Positions 9,027 to 21,236 are shown, numbered from the stretch's first letter. The stretch: 64,000 nucleotides of DNA from CAWUJK01 sp963922865 (GCA_963922865.1 CAWUJK010000002.1:8565-72564), one strand, 5' to 3'. Translations and numbers: made by a program. The notes: generated from the letters alone by a model not told the origin.

Positions 9027-9686
9027 CTAAAACTCCCCATCATCTACAACTAAATATTCTCAACTAGTTCATAAAGTATCTATAAAAGCTACTTTCTTAT
9101 CAGCAGAAAAACAAATTTGATCTTGTGAAGTATGACCCACTACCTGTTTTATATCAACTTTATCTCAAACCAAACCTTTTGGACGAACCCATATAGGACT
9201 TTGGTTAATCTCATCTAAAGAATAATTTAATGATTTGTGAGTTTCAAATTTATGATAAGGTAATGAATTAATAAAATTATCTAAATCCATATCATTTTTA
9301 TAATTACTAATTTTAAGCCAAGTTTTTGTTACACCAGCATGAGTATACAAAACACCATCTATTATCTTAGCAAAAGTTAATAAATTAGATTTTATAGCTG
9401 AACTTAAAATTGCTTTAATACGACTTTCATAAATATATTGATATCAAGAATACCTTTGATGTGTTCCAAAATAATGAAAATCATGATTTCAAATAATTAG
9501 AGTAACTTGTTCCTTATATTTTTTCTTAAATTTTAATATATCTCTAAAATTTTGAATTTGATCATGGATTGATATTTGCTCTAAAGAATCAAAATAATCT
9601 CAAATAAATACGATGTTTTCTGCTTTAATATTTATAGTTTTCCAACTATCTCTTCAATGTATGTCTCATATAGCTATTGTTTTCAT
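9027..9686 (-). CDS. calcineurin-like metallophosphoesterase
   Basis: 219 aa from ATG at 9686. The N-terminus MKTIAIGDIHGRDS carries the GDIHGR metal-binding signature, followed by FIGDYFDS (GDxxD position) and LIIGNHD (GNHD). The later histidines sit in LYTHAG and VVGHTS. This is the full dimetal site set of serine/threonine phosphatase-like or diadenosine-tetraphosphatase-like enzymes. The substrate cannot be read from sequence. Several motif glycines are TGA codons. The protein is cytoplasmic with no signal peptide. It sits between the CRISPR island and the cell-wall genes, separated from the PBP gene by 175 bp without a recognisable gene. Confidence 0.85.
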
Positions 9687-9861
9687 AGTTTTTCTTTAAA
9701 ATAATGTTATTGTAAAGAAAAAAGAATTTTTGTAAAGAGGGTTTACCTAGATTTTATCTCTAAATAAAAGGTTATTTGATAAATAAAAAATATATTTATT
9801 AATACAAAACTTTTAAATAAACTAAATAAAAAGTTTGAATTTTTATTATAATCGCTCAAAA

Positions 9862-12150
9862 TTAAAGATTTTTCTTTGGAATTTTATAATAATCAAGCAA
9901 ATACTCAGAAATACTTTTAAAAATTTTTGCTGAAGTTTGACCTCAGTACTGAGAAACTCTAGGTCTATCAAGCTTAACAACAATAACAAACTTGGGGTCT
10001 TCAGCAGGTCAAAATCAGGCAAAAGAAGCATAAGTAGAAGCTTCTCATTCTTCATAACCTCATTTACTGCTAGCTATCTGAGAAGTACCAGTTTTTCAAG
10101 CCAAAGTATATCAATCAACATTTCAAGTCTTAGCAACTCATAAATTTATTGAGTTTACCAACATCCTTGTAATAATTCTAGAAGTTTCAGGTTTTATAAC
10201 CCTATATTTTTGTTCAGTTTTATACTTCAAAATCTTTTTATCTCAATGCTGAATAGTATCAACTATATGAGGTCTAACATAAATACCTCAATTAGCCAAA
10301 ACACTATAGGCAGTAGCCATCTGTAAAGGAGTAACACTAACTCATAAACCATAACTAGAAGTAAGAAGATTAGAAACAGACCAATGATTTAGATTCCTTA
10401 TTTCAGAAGTAACTTCTCAAGACAAAGAAACACCAGTTAAATCCTCAAATCAAAAAGATTTCAAATAATTATAAGCCAAAACCCTTCAATACCTTTGAGC
10501 TATTCTTATCATTCATACATTACAAGAATAATTCAAAGCATGTCAAAAACTATGATATCATAAACATTTACTAGAAACATTACTAATATTAAAATGATCA
10601 ATCCTCAAACTTCAATTATCTCTATACATAGAATGCTCACTAATTTCTCAAGAATCAAGTCAAATAGCAACAGTAAAAGCTTTCATAATAGAACCAGGCT
10701 CATATAAATCCGAAATAGCCCAATTCCTATAAACATCAGGTCAAAAATCATTTATATATTTATACTTTATAATAGCAGGATTTCAAAGCTCTATTAGAGT
10801 AGATTCTCTAAGTAAAATTTTTTTAGAATTGTAAAAAAATTGCTTCCCAACTAAACTATCCTCTACAAAAACAGGAATTCATTTTAAATCCACTAAAGGG
10901 TTAGGATATTTTCAATAGTTTACTTTTTCAAGCTCATAAACATCTCAAGGTTTATTTGGATCAAATGAAGGATAATTTGCAATTGATACTATCTCTCAAG
11001 TTTTAGGATTCATTATGACAACACTACCTTTATTCGCTCTAAAATCTTTCACTCATATTTCTAAAATAGACTCAACTCTATTTTGAATATTTCTATCAAT
11101 AGTAGAATAAATTTTAGCTCATTTTCAAAACAAATCACCACTCTTTAATGATATAGGATCAATAGTTCTACCTCTAATATCTGTTTTTGCTATGATATAA
11201 CCCTTATTTCATTTTAAAATATCATTAAAATATCATTCCATACCATAAAGTCATTTTCAAGAAGAATCAACAAATCATATCAATCAAGAAGCAAGAGAAT
11301 TTTCAGGATAATATCTTTGAGGATAAGGTGTAAGTATTAAAAAATTAAAGATAGTATCTTTTTCATCTATAATACCCCTTTTAAAAGCATCTTTCTCATC
11401 TTTTATATAATTTTCAATTTTTTCTGATGCTTCTATAGAAAGTTTTGATAAAAGCTTGGCATATCTTTTATTTCTTTTTCTTATAAGATATTCTATTCTT
11501 GTCTCTATTATAGGTATTATTTTTGAAAGTTTTTTAGCAACATACAACTTATTAATAAGCTCTTCTGGGTTTACATAAAGATTTGTTTTATTTATATAAA
11601 CTCCTTTTAGTCAAAGAGCTTTTATTTCTGCTGATTCTATTTTACTAATATTATCACTCAATAAAACAGAGGTTATTTTAGTTTCAAGAAGTTTAGATTT
11701 TAATTTTTCTGCTATTTTAGTTTTTATATAATTATCATTATACTCAAATTCCTCTAAATCTAAAAGTTTTAAAAATTTTAATAAATTTGACTTACAAGAA
11801 CTCTCATCATAATTAGCACAAAGCTCCATAAAAATTACATCAACCAAAAAAACTACCAGCTTAGACTTATCTCATGAACCCATAGGGTCAATAGCTAGAT
11901 CATTAAGACTAACAGATGTAGCTAAAGTACTTCAGTCTTTAGTATATATATTTCCTCTAGTAACGGGAATTTCAACCTTTCAAATTTGCTGTTTATCTGC
12001 TAAATTTTTATAATATTCATAATCAAGAACAGTATATGAAAAAACCTTTGATATTATTATAAGAAAAAACAAAAAGAAAAATAAAAAAACAATAAGTTCT
12101 CTTTTTTGAAGTTTAGGGTTTTTCAGTAAATTATTTATTTTAAATTTCAT
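9862..12150 (-). CDS. penicillin-binding protein (FtsI/PBP2-type transpeptidase)
   Basis: 762 aa, start ATG 12150. A single N-terminal membrane helix (about residues 18-38) precedes a pedestal-like domain and the transpeptidase domain. Active-site motifs are SIMK (S487-K490, in EPGSIMKAFT), SCN (S542-N544) and KTG (K686, in GKTGTSQIA). Class B PBPs cross-link septal or elongation peptidoglycan outside the membrane. The family is usually 550-700 aa; the extra length is a charged helical insert around residues 110-300. It lies 6 nt downstream of the MurL-like gene on the same strand, which suggests co-transcription of wall functions. FtsI and MrdA types cannot be separated from motifs alone. 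Confidence 0.9.
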
Positions 12151-12156
12151 GATTTT

Positions 12157-13431
12157 TTAAATTTCAGTTTCTAGTTTTTTCAAAATAAAAGGCATTTTTT
12201 CAAATGAATTAAATCAATTTTTATAGTTAAATAAATTCATTTTAAAAGCTTTTAAACTTTCATCATAAGTTCAAACACATTCAAAAGGTTTATTTTGTGT
12301 TAATCATAATAATCATTTATAAATAAACAACAATTCTTTTTTATCAAACAAATTTTGTCAAAATATATTAAACATATCTTTTTGAGATAAAAAAGCTGAT
12401 AAAATCAAATAAACAAAACTACATTTTTCACATTCACAACACCAAAGTCATTTTTTATAATTTTTTTTGCTAGTTATTTTAAAATTTCAATTACAACTTG
12501 AAAAATATTTAAAATATTTTTTTGCTTTTTTAGAAAATATCTCTGCAATTTCTATCTCAAATTTATCTCTAAGTTTTGAGTAATAATTAATGTTAGTTGA
12601 AATATTATCAAAAATATATTTTCTAAAATCATTTTCAAATTCTCATGATTTAGAATATTGATGATTTATATTCAATCATTTCCAAAATACATTTCACTGA
12701 TTAGCTGATTTTTCATTTGATAATATAATATTTTTAATATTATACAAATAAGCAGAAACAACACTCACAAAAGATATTATTCAAGTAATAGGAACATGTC
12801 AATTATAATATCATAACTCATTAAGTCTAAATAAGTTCTCACTCAAATTTCTTTCCACTAACATATTTTTTTTTGAGAGTATTTTTAAGGTGTTTTTTTT
12901 TATTTTATCAATTTTTCAAAATACAAAAGTAGCAAATTCTTTTTTTTCTTCTTCTAATAAAATACTTGATACTATACTATCTTTTCAACCTCACCATAAT
13001 AAAATAGATTTATCTCAGCAAATATCAAATCTATTATTTTTTACTAGACACAATGAAGATGAGTTTTGATTTTCAAAATTTAAAATATCTTGAAAATCAA
13101 AATCATTTTTTATAAAAAATTCTCATAGTCAATTTAAATAAAATTTTTTCCAAAACTTTATTTGTTTATCATTTAAAAACCCAAATTTTAATTTAAGTTT
13201 TTTGGTTGGAAATAATTTATAATAACTTATTCACAAAGCTATATGAAGATGAAACATTAAATTATTGATAATAGAATCACTAATATTTTTATTTAATTTG
13301 AAAGATTTAGAAAAGAAATTTATTCTTTCTTGAAAATACTGTTTTTCATCAAAACTATATCTAAAAGTAGCTATTAAAGAATTTTTATCAAAACTAAATG
13401 ACTCAAAATAAAATGTATTAAAACTAAGCAT
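12157..13431 (-). CDS. MurL-like UDP-MurNAc-L-Ala-L-Glu epimerase (tentative)
   Basis: 424 aa from ATG 13431. Visible motifs are KFWKKFYLNGLGEFF and, soon after, SILLWGGGKDSIVSSILL, a PP-loop-like GGGKDS nucleotide-binding signature. A cysteine cluster CCECEKC lies in the C-terminal third. This combination fits MurL, which epimerises the terminal L-Glu of UDP-MurNAc-L-Ala-L-Glu to D-Glu in an ATP-dependent way, an alternative to the MurI route. The gene ends 6 nt before a PBP gene, a peptidoglycan context that supports the call. Other PP-loop proteins are possible, so I am only moderately sure. The last region is lysine- and phenylalanine-rich, like other proteins of this genome. Confidence 0.5.
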
Positions 13432-13493
13432 AAAATAAAAAATTAAAGTAAGTATTAATTATCCTAATTTTTGTTAAAATCTCAAATAAAAAT

Positions 13494-13584
13494 TTGTTAT
13501 TTGTATCTTTAGTAATATAATTCTCTAAGAATTACTGGTGTATTTTCCGGTTATTCTATTTAATATATAACAAAAAATACTATT
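13494..13584 (+). promoter_or_regulatory. rpsO promoter and structured leader
   Basis: TTGTTA (13494-13499) and TATAAT (13516-13521), spacing 16, form a good promoter. The leader then has an imperfect hairpin AGAATTACTGG / CCGGTTATTCT (10 of 11 positions pair, counting one G-U). S15 commonly represses its own mRNA through a structured leader, so this hairpin is a candidate autoregulatory site; that role is inference. Confidence 0.5.
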
Positions 13585-13851
13585 ATGTCCGTTACAAAAG
13601 ACCAAAAAAAGGAGTTAGTAGAAAAATTTGCTGGAAAAGGAAACTCTTGAGCTCCTGAAGCACAAATAGCTATACTAACAGCTGAAATTGAAAACTTAAA
13701 AAATCACTTACAAACCCATAAAAAAGATAATCATTCTAGAAGAGGTATAATGCTTATGGTTGCAAAAAGAAGAAAAATGCTTTCATATCTAAAAAGAAAA
13801 AATCCAGAAAAACACAGTGAAATACTAGAAAAATTATCAATAAGAAAATAA
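13585..13851 (+). CDS. rpsO: 30S ribosomal protein S15
   Basis: 88 aa, matching the usual length of S15. The C-terminal half holds the universally conserved HKKDNHSRRGIMLMVAKRRK, then LSYLKRKN. Codon 22 is TGA in GKGNS-G-APEAQIA, where S15 proteins carry glycine (TGSxEVQ), one of the clearest demonstrations here that UGA is read as Gly. S15 binds 16S rRNA helix 22 and helps form the central domain of the 30S subunit. The gene stands alone, divergent from the MurL-like gene, and ends in its own intrinsic terminator. Confidence 0.98.
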
Positions 13852-13880
13852 AAAACACTGAATTATTTCAGTGTTTTTTT
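13851..13880 (+). terminator. rpsO intrinsic terminator
   Basis: AAAAACACTGAA (13851-13862), loop TTAT, then TTCAGTGTTTTT (13867-13878) and further T residues. It overlaps the last base of the rpsO stop codon and also lies just after the convergent RelA/SpoT gene, so it may work both ways. Confidence 0.85.
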
Positions 13881-13902
13881 ATTATAAAATTAAATATTAT
13901 TT

Positions 13903-16128
13903 TTATTTTAATATTTTATATCAAAGTAAATCTTCTCATAAAATATTTTCAATCCTTCACACGAGTCTATCTATCAATAAATAATCATAATCTGGAATTT
14001 CTAAAGTCAAAGAAATATCTCACTTAAATTTATATTTTCTTGAATATGATATTTCTTCAATATTTATATCCATAGCATAAACAACATCAGAAAGAGATTT
14101 TAAAATTCATCTTCTATTCACTACACTAAAAACAATATTAACTTCTAAAAAATCGTTTTCTTTTGAAAGCTCATAGGCAGATAAAAGTCTATCATGGTTA
14201 GAGTTTTTTACAACATCACACCTTCTTTTATGTATAGTTATTTTTGAATCTCTATTTATATGTGCAACTATTTTTTTAGGAATTTTTTGGTCATCACAAC
14301 AACAATTTCATAAAGTATAATCAAGTCATTTTTCTCAACCTATTATAAGTTTTTTATTTTTATTATTACTAAAATCTTCATCATAATCAATTTTAGTTTG
14401 CTTACTTTTAGGTTCTTGAAATCAAATGTTTTTTCTCTTTAATATTCTTTTAAAAACAACAGAAGCTGGTATAGAAAAATTTCAAATTTGTTCAAGAATT
14501 TGCCATCTTTCCTCCATATTATTTTCCTTTCATTCTATTACTTTAAGTACTGATAATTCTTTATCAAGTTCAAACAATCAAGTTTTTTCTAAATATTTTT
14601 CAAGTATATCTTTTCATCTTTCTCTATATAAATCTTTATTTTCTCTTCTCAAATAGTTTTTTATTCTACTTTTAGCCTTTGAAGTTTTTACAAAAGATAA
14701 CCGGAAAGGGTTTGGTTTTTTATTTTTATCTGTTATAATTTCAACAACATCTCAATTATGCAATTCTTTATCTAAAGTCTTTATTTCTCAATTTATTTTT
14801 ACACTAACAATCTTATCTCATAAATCACTATGTACATAATACGCAAAATCAATAGAACTAGATCATACAGGTAAATTTATGAGATCTCACTTAGGAGTAA
14901 AAACAAATATTCTATCCTTAAAAACATCTATCTTTAAAGAACTTACAAAATCATTATTTTCTAAATCTGCTGTTAATTCTTTTAGCTCTCTAACCCAATC
15001 TATACCAGTAGCTTTGACACTTCATTTTTCTTTATACTCAAAATGTGCTGCAACTCATATATCTGAATAATTTTTCATCTCATAAGTTTTTATCTGAATT
15101 TCAGTTGGTTGCTTTCTATAATCTTTAATCAATCATATAACTGTTGTATGTATTGATCTATATCAATTAGGTTTTGGTAAAGCTATATAATCTTTTAATC
15201 TTTTAGGAAGAGGAACCCAAGCTTTATGAACAAGTCATAATACTTTGTAACAAGTAGTTTCATCAGGAACTATTATTATTACTCATAATATATCATAAAG
15301 AGATTTTATAGAGTCTAATTGTTTTTTCTGCATTTTTTTATAAACAGAATAAATTGATTTTACCCTGTAGTCAATTTTATAATCAGCTATATTATTGTCA
15401 TCCAAAAGTTTCATTATCTCTTTTTCTACATGTTTAGAAAAAATTTTCATAGAATCTCATAGTTCTTCAAATTCTTTGGAAAGTTTAGAATAATCATCAG
15501 GTTCTAAAACTTTGAAACACTCTTCTTGCAAACTATTTTTAAAATTATATAGTCATAATCTATCAGCTATAGGAGCATATATATTTAATGTTTCAAGAGC
15601 TATTCTTTCTATTTTTTCGGGTGAGGAATGAAAATTGATAGTTTTCATATTATGGTATCTATCTGCCAATTTTATAAAAATAACTCTTAAATCTTCAGCC
15701 ATAGCCACAAACATTTTCCTGAGACTTCAAATAGCCCTATCTTCTCATACATATCTAACTTTTCAAACTTTTTCCATAGACTCACAAAGAGATCTAACAT
15801 CAGATCAGAAATACTTCTCTATGTCCTGTGCAGTTTTATTTGTATCTTCTATGACATCATGCAATAAACAAGCCTGAATAGCTGAAATATCAGGTTTAAG
15901 ACTCATAAGTAATTTAGTAGATTCAACTGGATGGCTTATGTAAGGTTCTCATGAGAGTCTAGATTGTCAAAAGTGAGATTCACGAGCATAAATGTATGCT
16001 TTTCTTATTTCACCCTCAATAAAAATATTAGTTTCATCTTTTATATAAATACAAGCCTTTTTGATTATAAAATCAATAGCCTTATCAATCTCAGAATAAT
16101 CATAATTATTTTTATCTATATCAGTCAT
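13903..16128 (-). CDS. bifunctional (p)ppGpp synthetase/hydrolase RelA/SpoT
   Basis: 741 aa, the standard long RSH length. The N-terminal HD hydrolase domain shows SHPVESTKLLMSL, CLLHDVIEDT and LADRYHNMKT. The synthetase domain follows with YKIDYRVKSIYSVYKK and GYRSIHTTV. A TGS domain contains IFVFTPKGDLINLP, and the C-terminus resembles an ACT/RRM region after CCCDDQKIPKK. The enzyme makes and degrades the alarmone (p)ppGpp. HD and ED motifs are intact, so hydrolysis is likely; synthetase activity is inferred from the overall fold. The stop (TAA 13903) lies close to the rpsO terminator. A second HD-only relative is encoded at 56053-56721. Confidence 0.93.
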
Positions 16129-16270
16129 CAAAATCTTTAATATTTAATAAATTTTCATCATTATAATACAATGGTAATATTTTGTAAAGTAATTTTGATA
16201 GAATATTCTTTACATTTTATAATAAAACATTATTATTAAATAGTTATATTTTGTAATAAACTTAAATAAA

Positions 16271-17089
16271 ATGAATAATATAAATAGCAAAGCGTTTACT
16301 TTAGTAGAACTTTTAGTTGTTATAACTATACTTGCAATTATTTCAGTTGTTGCATACCAAAATTTTGGTTGAGCCGTTGACAAAGCTGTTTCTGGTAGAA
16401 AAATATCTGATGTAGCTGTCATAGAAAAATCGCTATCTCAATTTAAAATTGATAACAACTATTATCCTAGTGTTTGAAAACTTGATGAAAACACAAATAA
16501 ATGGTGATATAGTTCTAATAATGAAGCTTCACCATCAAATACTTTAAAAGTAACAATGCAATGAGCAGAAATTGCTAAAATAGAATCTGCATCTTGAGGT
16601 TGAAAAGTTATGAATTTAGAGTCACCTGCTAAACAAATTTGAGCAAAATGAACAATATCTCAAACTGAACTATGAAAAAAATACCTAAGTAAAGATTTAT
16701 ATGATCCTGAGGTATGAGATTTAAAAGAAAATGAAAATAAGAAAAAACTTATTGAGTATTGATTAGGTAGATATGTTTATGCTGTTTATAAAAAACCTAA
16801 TTCAGCTGATTGGTGAGATAAAGATAAAACATGAAGTTTTTACAATATAGCATTTACAGTAAAAAAGAACCAAAGTGATACATACATAACAAAAATAGTT
16901 TGAGATTATGATAAAGGTTCATGTTTTGATAATTCTGAGAATTGTCCAGACACACTGATATGAAGTAAAGAAAATATATTAAAAAATGAACAAGAACAAT
17001 GAAAAAGTAACTCTTGAACACCTCTTTCAGATTTTAGCTCTAAATCTAGTAACCAATGAATTCCATATCCTGTAAATGATTTTGAGTAA
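16271..17089 (+). CDS. type IV pseudopilin-like protein
   Basis: 272 aa. The N-terminus MNNINSKAFTLVELLVVITI is a class III prepilin signal: a short polar leader, cleavage before F, glutamate at mature position 5, then a hydrophobic helix of about 20 residues. The rest is a polar globular domain rich in S, N and G, with repeated WGYS and GS turns and two cysteines near the end that could form a disulphide. Processing needs a prepilin peptidase, not in this window. Type IV pili or type II secretion-like filaments in these bacteria may serve attachment to hosts. A hairpin at 17125-17153 probably ends the transcript. A second prepilin is at 58518. Confidence 0.85.
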
Positions 17090-17124
17090 CCAATATTTTA
17101 ATATTCTATAATCTTTTGTAGTTG

Positions 17125-17262
17125 AAAAGTTCCCTAATTATAGGGAGCTTTTTAGTTAGTTATAGTTTGTAACCCTATCTTGAATTTTTTCCCTAAAATT
17201 AGGGAAAGAGGCTACATAACTTAATCTAGTTGTAGATGTTCCTCGCTAATTGTAGAGAGGTT
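17125..17262. repeat. three tandem related hairpins in a 200-bp gap
   Basis: Hairpins at 17125-17153 (TTCCCTA / TAGGGAG flanked by AAAAG and CTTTT), 17187-17207 (TTTCCCTAA / TTAGGGAAA) and 17239-17262 (TTCCTC / GAGAGG) share the pattern GTTCCC...CTAATT...GGGA with spacings of about 50-60 nt, suggesting diverged copies. The first looks like the pilin terminator. The others have no clear T-run and no gene between them. Confidence 0.5.
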
Positions 17263-17291
17263 AAGTGGGTTATTTTTATTAACTCAAAAAA

Positions 17292-17954
17292 TTAAATTTT
17301 TCTTACTATACTTATTATATTTTTTTTATTATCAAAAACCCTATTTTCCAAAATACTAAATCATGATTTTTTGAATAAAAATTCAAGTTCAATTAAACTA
17401 AAACAATGATAATATCTATTATGTTTTCAAATTTTTATATCATAATCCAAGCTTCAAAATTCATTTTCACTTCATTTTATAATTGAGCTTTTATATTTTT
17501 TATTGTTGATATCACTATTCAGAGACCAATTAGTAAAAAAAATAATTCATCATTTTTTTAAAATACTAAAAGATTTTTTTAAAATAGTTAATCTATCTTC
17601 AAATTTATCTATATGATGGAAACTAGCAATAAAAAAAATACAGTCAAACTTTTTAGAGTCAAATTTATCTATATCAATCATATTTAATTTTACAAATTTT
17701 TTAGTTGGAAAATTTTGACTAGCAAAACTCAACATTTTAGATGAAATATCAACTCAATTGTAGAAAAAATCATTTATGGGAAAATGTATTGATAAATGTT
17801 CTAGTAATCTTCAACTTCCACATCATAAATCCAAAATATTTTTATTTTTAATTCAAGAAATATAGGAAGAAATAAAATAATCTATTTCTTCCCATTTCAT
17901 ATTTTTTCTAGATTTAGAAAAAGTCCTACCAAAATTATCATAATCTACAAACAT
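17292..17954 (-). CDS. class I SAM-dependent methyltransferase
   Basis: 220 aa from ATG 17954. Motif I is NILDLGCGSGRLLEHLS, motif II region YNGVDISSKML, and FDCIFFIASFHHIDKF marks the post-II strand, all standard for Rossmann-fold methyltransferases. Next come LKKSFSILKKGGIIFFTN and a C-terminal region lacking strong motifs. HHID resembles tRNA and small-molecule methyltransferases of the Trm9/UbiE type, but the substrate cannot be set. It lies 57 nt downstream of argS on the same strand, so co-transcription is possible. Confidence 0.85.
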
Positions 17955-18011
17955 AGATGATTTACAAGATATTTAATTTTTATAAAATATTAAGCAAAAA
18001 AAATATTTTTA

Positions 18012-19760
18012 CTACATCTTTTTTGGCATTTCTATTGCAAGCAAAGAAAAACACTGCTTTATAATGATACAAAATAAATCAACAAGTTTTAATCTAGCTA
18101 TTTTTTCTTGATCATTTTGAGAACTCAATATATGAACATTGTTATAAAATGAGTTAAATATTTTTGTTAGCTCATAACAATATTTACAAAGTATATGAGG
18201 CATATTAGAGTTTAATGTATCTAGTATAATGTTTTCATAATCCAAAAGTTTTTTTATTAAATCAATTTCTTGTTTTGCATTAAATTCAAAAGAAGTATCA
18301 ATATTAAAATTTCAATCAAAATTATTAATTATTTTTTTTGCCCTAACATAAGCATACTGTATATATGGTCCAGAATTTCATTCAAAACTCATAAATTCAT
18401 CCCAATCAAAAATACTATCTGTTTCTCTAGATTTTTTTAAATGTCAATATTTTATAGCTCAAATTCAAATTATTTTTCAAAGTTCATCTAATTCTTCTTG
18501 ATTCAAATCATTTCTTTTTTCAAGAATAATTTTTTTAGCTCTATTTTCAGCTTCATCCAATATTTTATCCAGTTTAATAATATTTCATTTTCTAGTAGAA
18601 AAAATTCAATCTTTTCAAGCTATAAATCAATTAGAAGCATGTATTAACTTACTATCTCATAACCATCAAGCATTTTTTGATATTTCAAAAGCCTGTTTAA
18701 AGTGCAAACTTTGTCTTACATCAACAAAATAAATTATCTTTTCCGGATTCCAGTTTGACATTCTATACTTTATACAAGCCAAATCACTTGCCAAATAACC
18801 ATGAGTTCCATTTCTTTTTTGTAAGATGCAACTACTAAGTCATGATTTATCAGGAAAAATAACTCAAACAGAATTATCTTCATTTTTAGTGGCTATTGAT
18901 TTATCTAATAATTCTTTTACTATTGAATTCATATCATAAACTAAATCAGGACAACTATTCATTTTTGGTAAGTCTAAACCTTCATAAAAACTTTCTCAAA
19001 TATTATAATCAGGAAAAACAGAAAGCCTTTTTAAATTTCTAGTAAGATCTAAAATAGAATATTTAGTGAATTTTTCCCATAGTAAAATAGATTCATTATT
19101 TCAAGAAGAAAGCAGTTTAAACTCCTGTCTAACATCTTCTTCAATCTTTTCATCCTTTGATACTTCAGTATTTATTTTTACATATAATTCCAAAAGATAA
19201 TCAACAGCATTTTTTTTAAACTCATCCTCATCTCACCAAAGTTTATAAGCTTTAATTAAATTTCAAAATATTATACCCCAATCTCAAATATGACTATCTG
19301 ATATAACATTGTATCATAATTTTTTATAAATATTTATAATTGTCTGTCATATATTTGGTGTACAAATATGTCAAACATGTAGTGGTTTTCATACATTAAC
19401 TCAAATATAATCAACTATAATAGTTTTATTTTCTCAAACTTTTTTTAGTAAATTATTTCTATTTTTGTAAATTTTATCAAATAGTTCACTATAAATTTTA
19501 TTGTTTATCTCAATATTTAGATAAGCTCAAGAAACTTCTAATCATAATATTAAATCATTTTTTAATTCTTCTAAAAAACCTTTTAACTCACAAGCCACAA
19601 GGTTTGGATTTTTTTTAAGATGTTTTGATAAAATACCAGCATTAAAACTATAATCTCAAAACATTGTTTTAGGTGGTACTCCAAGTTTTATATCATCCAA
19701 AAATATGTCATAGTTTTGTTTTATAATTTTTAACAATAGATTTATTAAAGAGGATTGCAT
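18012..19760 (-). CDS. argS: arginyl-tRNA synthetase
   Basis: 582 aa. The class I HIGH signature appears as HVGH (128-131) in VNVGKPLHVGHICTPNIGQ, preceded by VDYIGVNVGKP. The KMSKS position is occupied by FSTRKGN, the usual state in ArgRS, which often lacks the canonical lysine. An N-terminal tRNA-binding domain contains GVPPKTMFGDYSFN. The C-terminal anticodon domain (DALR type) ends around ARLKLVDLFCIIIKQC. Many motif glycines are TGA. The enzyme charges tRNA-Arg with arginine. It is upstream of a methyltransferase and divergent from the ATPase gene at 19917. Confidence 0.95.
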
Positions 19761-19916
19761 TTCTTGTATTAAATATTAAATTTAAAATCAGATAAATTTT
19801 ATTGATTTTTTAAAAAAAATAAAGAGAAAATAAAAAAATAAGATAAAAAAAATTGATTATTTATAAATATTTTCTAAAATAATATATTATTGTATAATTA
19901 TAATTAGACAAAAACA

Positions 19917-21110
19917 ATGAAATTAATAGCAAAAAGTAATAATTATTTACTAAACATAAATAAAAATTGATTCGATTTAGAAAAAAATTTAATGAAAAAA
20001 ATAGTTTTAGATCTAAAAAAAGAGAGATTAATTATAATAAAATGAATAAAATGAGTATGAAAAACTAAAACAATCAGCTATATTTTATCAAAAAGCAAAA
20101 TAAAAGATAGCTTTTTATACATAAATAAATCACTTGATTTAGAAAACAAAATAAAAAATGACAAAAGCTTAAATGAAATACTAAATCAATATATAAAATG
20201 TTTTCAAAAACCAAAATTGATAATACTAGAAAATATAGAGTCAATTGAAAATATTAAAGATTTTATTAATTTATTGTATAGTCACAATTATACAATAATT
20301 ATTATTTGAAATAGTATAAGTATTTGAAATAAACCTGAAATAGAGATAAATAGTGAAAGAAAATTTGATTTTTATTTATTAGATAAAGAAAGAGAATATG
20401 TAGAAGTATTAAAAACAAAAAATACAATTTTTGAAGAAATAATAAAAATTTATTCTTTAAAAAGCTTTGAATTGTATAATTATAGTTTAATATTTTTGAG
20501 TAATTTTAATAAAATTGCTTCAATAAGAGAAATAAATAGAAAACTAAACAAAAATATAAAAATTTCTTTGTTTACTATGATGGAATATATAAAATATTCA
20601 CTAAATGCATTAATATTAAAACAAATATATGTTTTTGATTTTAAAAAAAATAAAAAAATAAAATCTAAAACTAAATATTATTTTAGTGATACAAATTTTA
20701 GAAATAGTTTATATGATTTTAGTTTAGAACAAAATAAACTTAAAGAAAATTTTTTATTCAATGAATTATACAAATCATGATATGATATAAATTCTTGATT
20801 AAATTGAAATTACAATTTTACTTTTTATTGAAATAAAATAAAAAAAGATGAGTGTCAAAATATTATAAAAATAGATACTATTTTCATTGATTTTTGTATA
20901 GAAAAAGATAAAAAAAATATAAAAAAACAAATAAAAAAATTACTAAAAATACCAGAAATTCCGTATAATATAAAAAACAAAGAATGCAATCTTAAACAAA
21001 ATTTTTCAAAATACTTAATATTGGATGAAAAAAAAGATATTTGAATTAAAAAATTTAATTATGAAAATTTAAAAATAATTAATTTAAATCAATTACTAAA
21101 AATAATTTAA
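19917..21110 (+). CDS. P-loop ATPase (AAA / DUF4143-like)
   Basis: 397 aa. Walker A is IKGIKGVGKTKTISYIL near residues 40-55, and LIILENIESI in the next third is a Walker B-like strand. This is followed by IIIIGNSISIGNK, a sensor-1-like strand. The C-terminal half holds a winged-helix-like region and YYFSDTNFRNSLYDF, which resembles the YFxDxGlrN motif of the archaeal-type AAA/DUF4143 family. Those proteins are ATP-binding, often HGT-prone and of unclear function. A promoter-like TATAAT lies upstream at about 19893. The protein is very lysine- and isoleucine-rich, and the call is by motif only. Confidence 0.6.
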
Positions 21111-21130
21111 AAATATAAAAAAATTATTAT

Positions 21131-21236
21131 TTGACATAATATTATTTTTATATATAATCACTAGCAGATATAGAATTATAAGGTATTATAAAAATACGAA
21201 GGAGTTTATAAAACTATGACTTATATGTAATTTATA
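21131..21236 (+). promoter_or_regulatory. consensus promoter with leader mini-ORF MTYM
   Basis: TTGACA (21131-21136) and TATAAT (21153-21158) with 16-bp spacing precede the lipoprotein gene. In the leader, GAAGGAG, one of the strongest Shine-Dalgarno matches in the window, is followed by ATGACTTATATG and TAA, a four-codon frame, just upstream of the ATG at 21249, which has no such site itself. Translational coupling or an attenuating leader peptide is possible. Confidence 0.45.
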
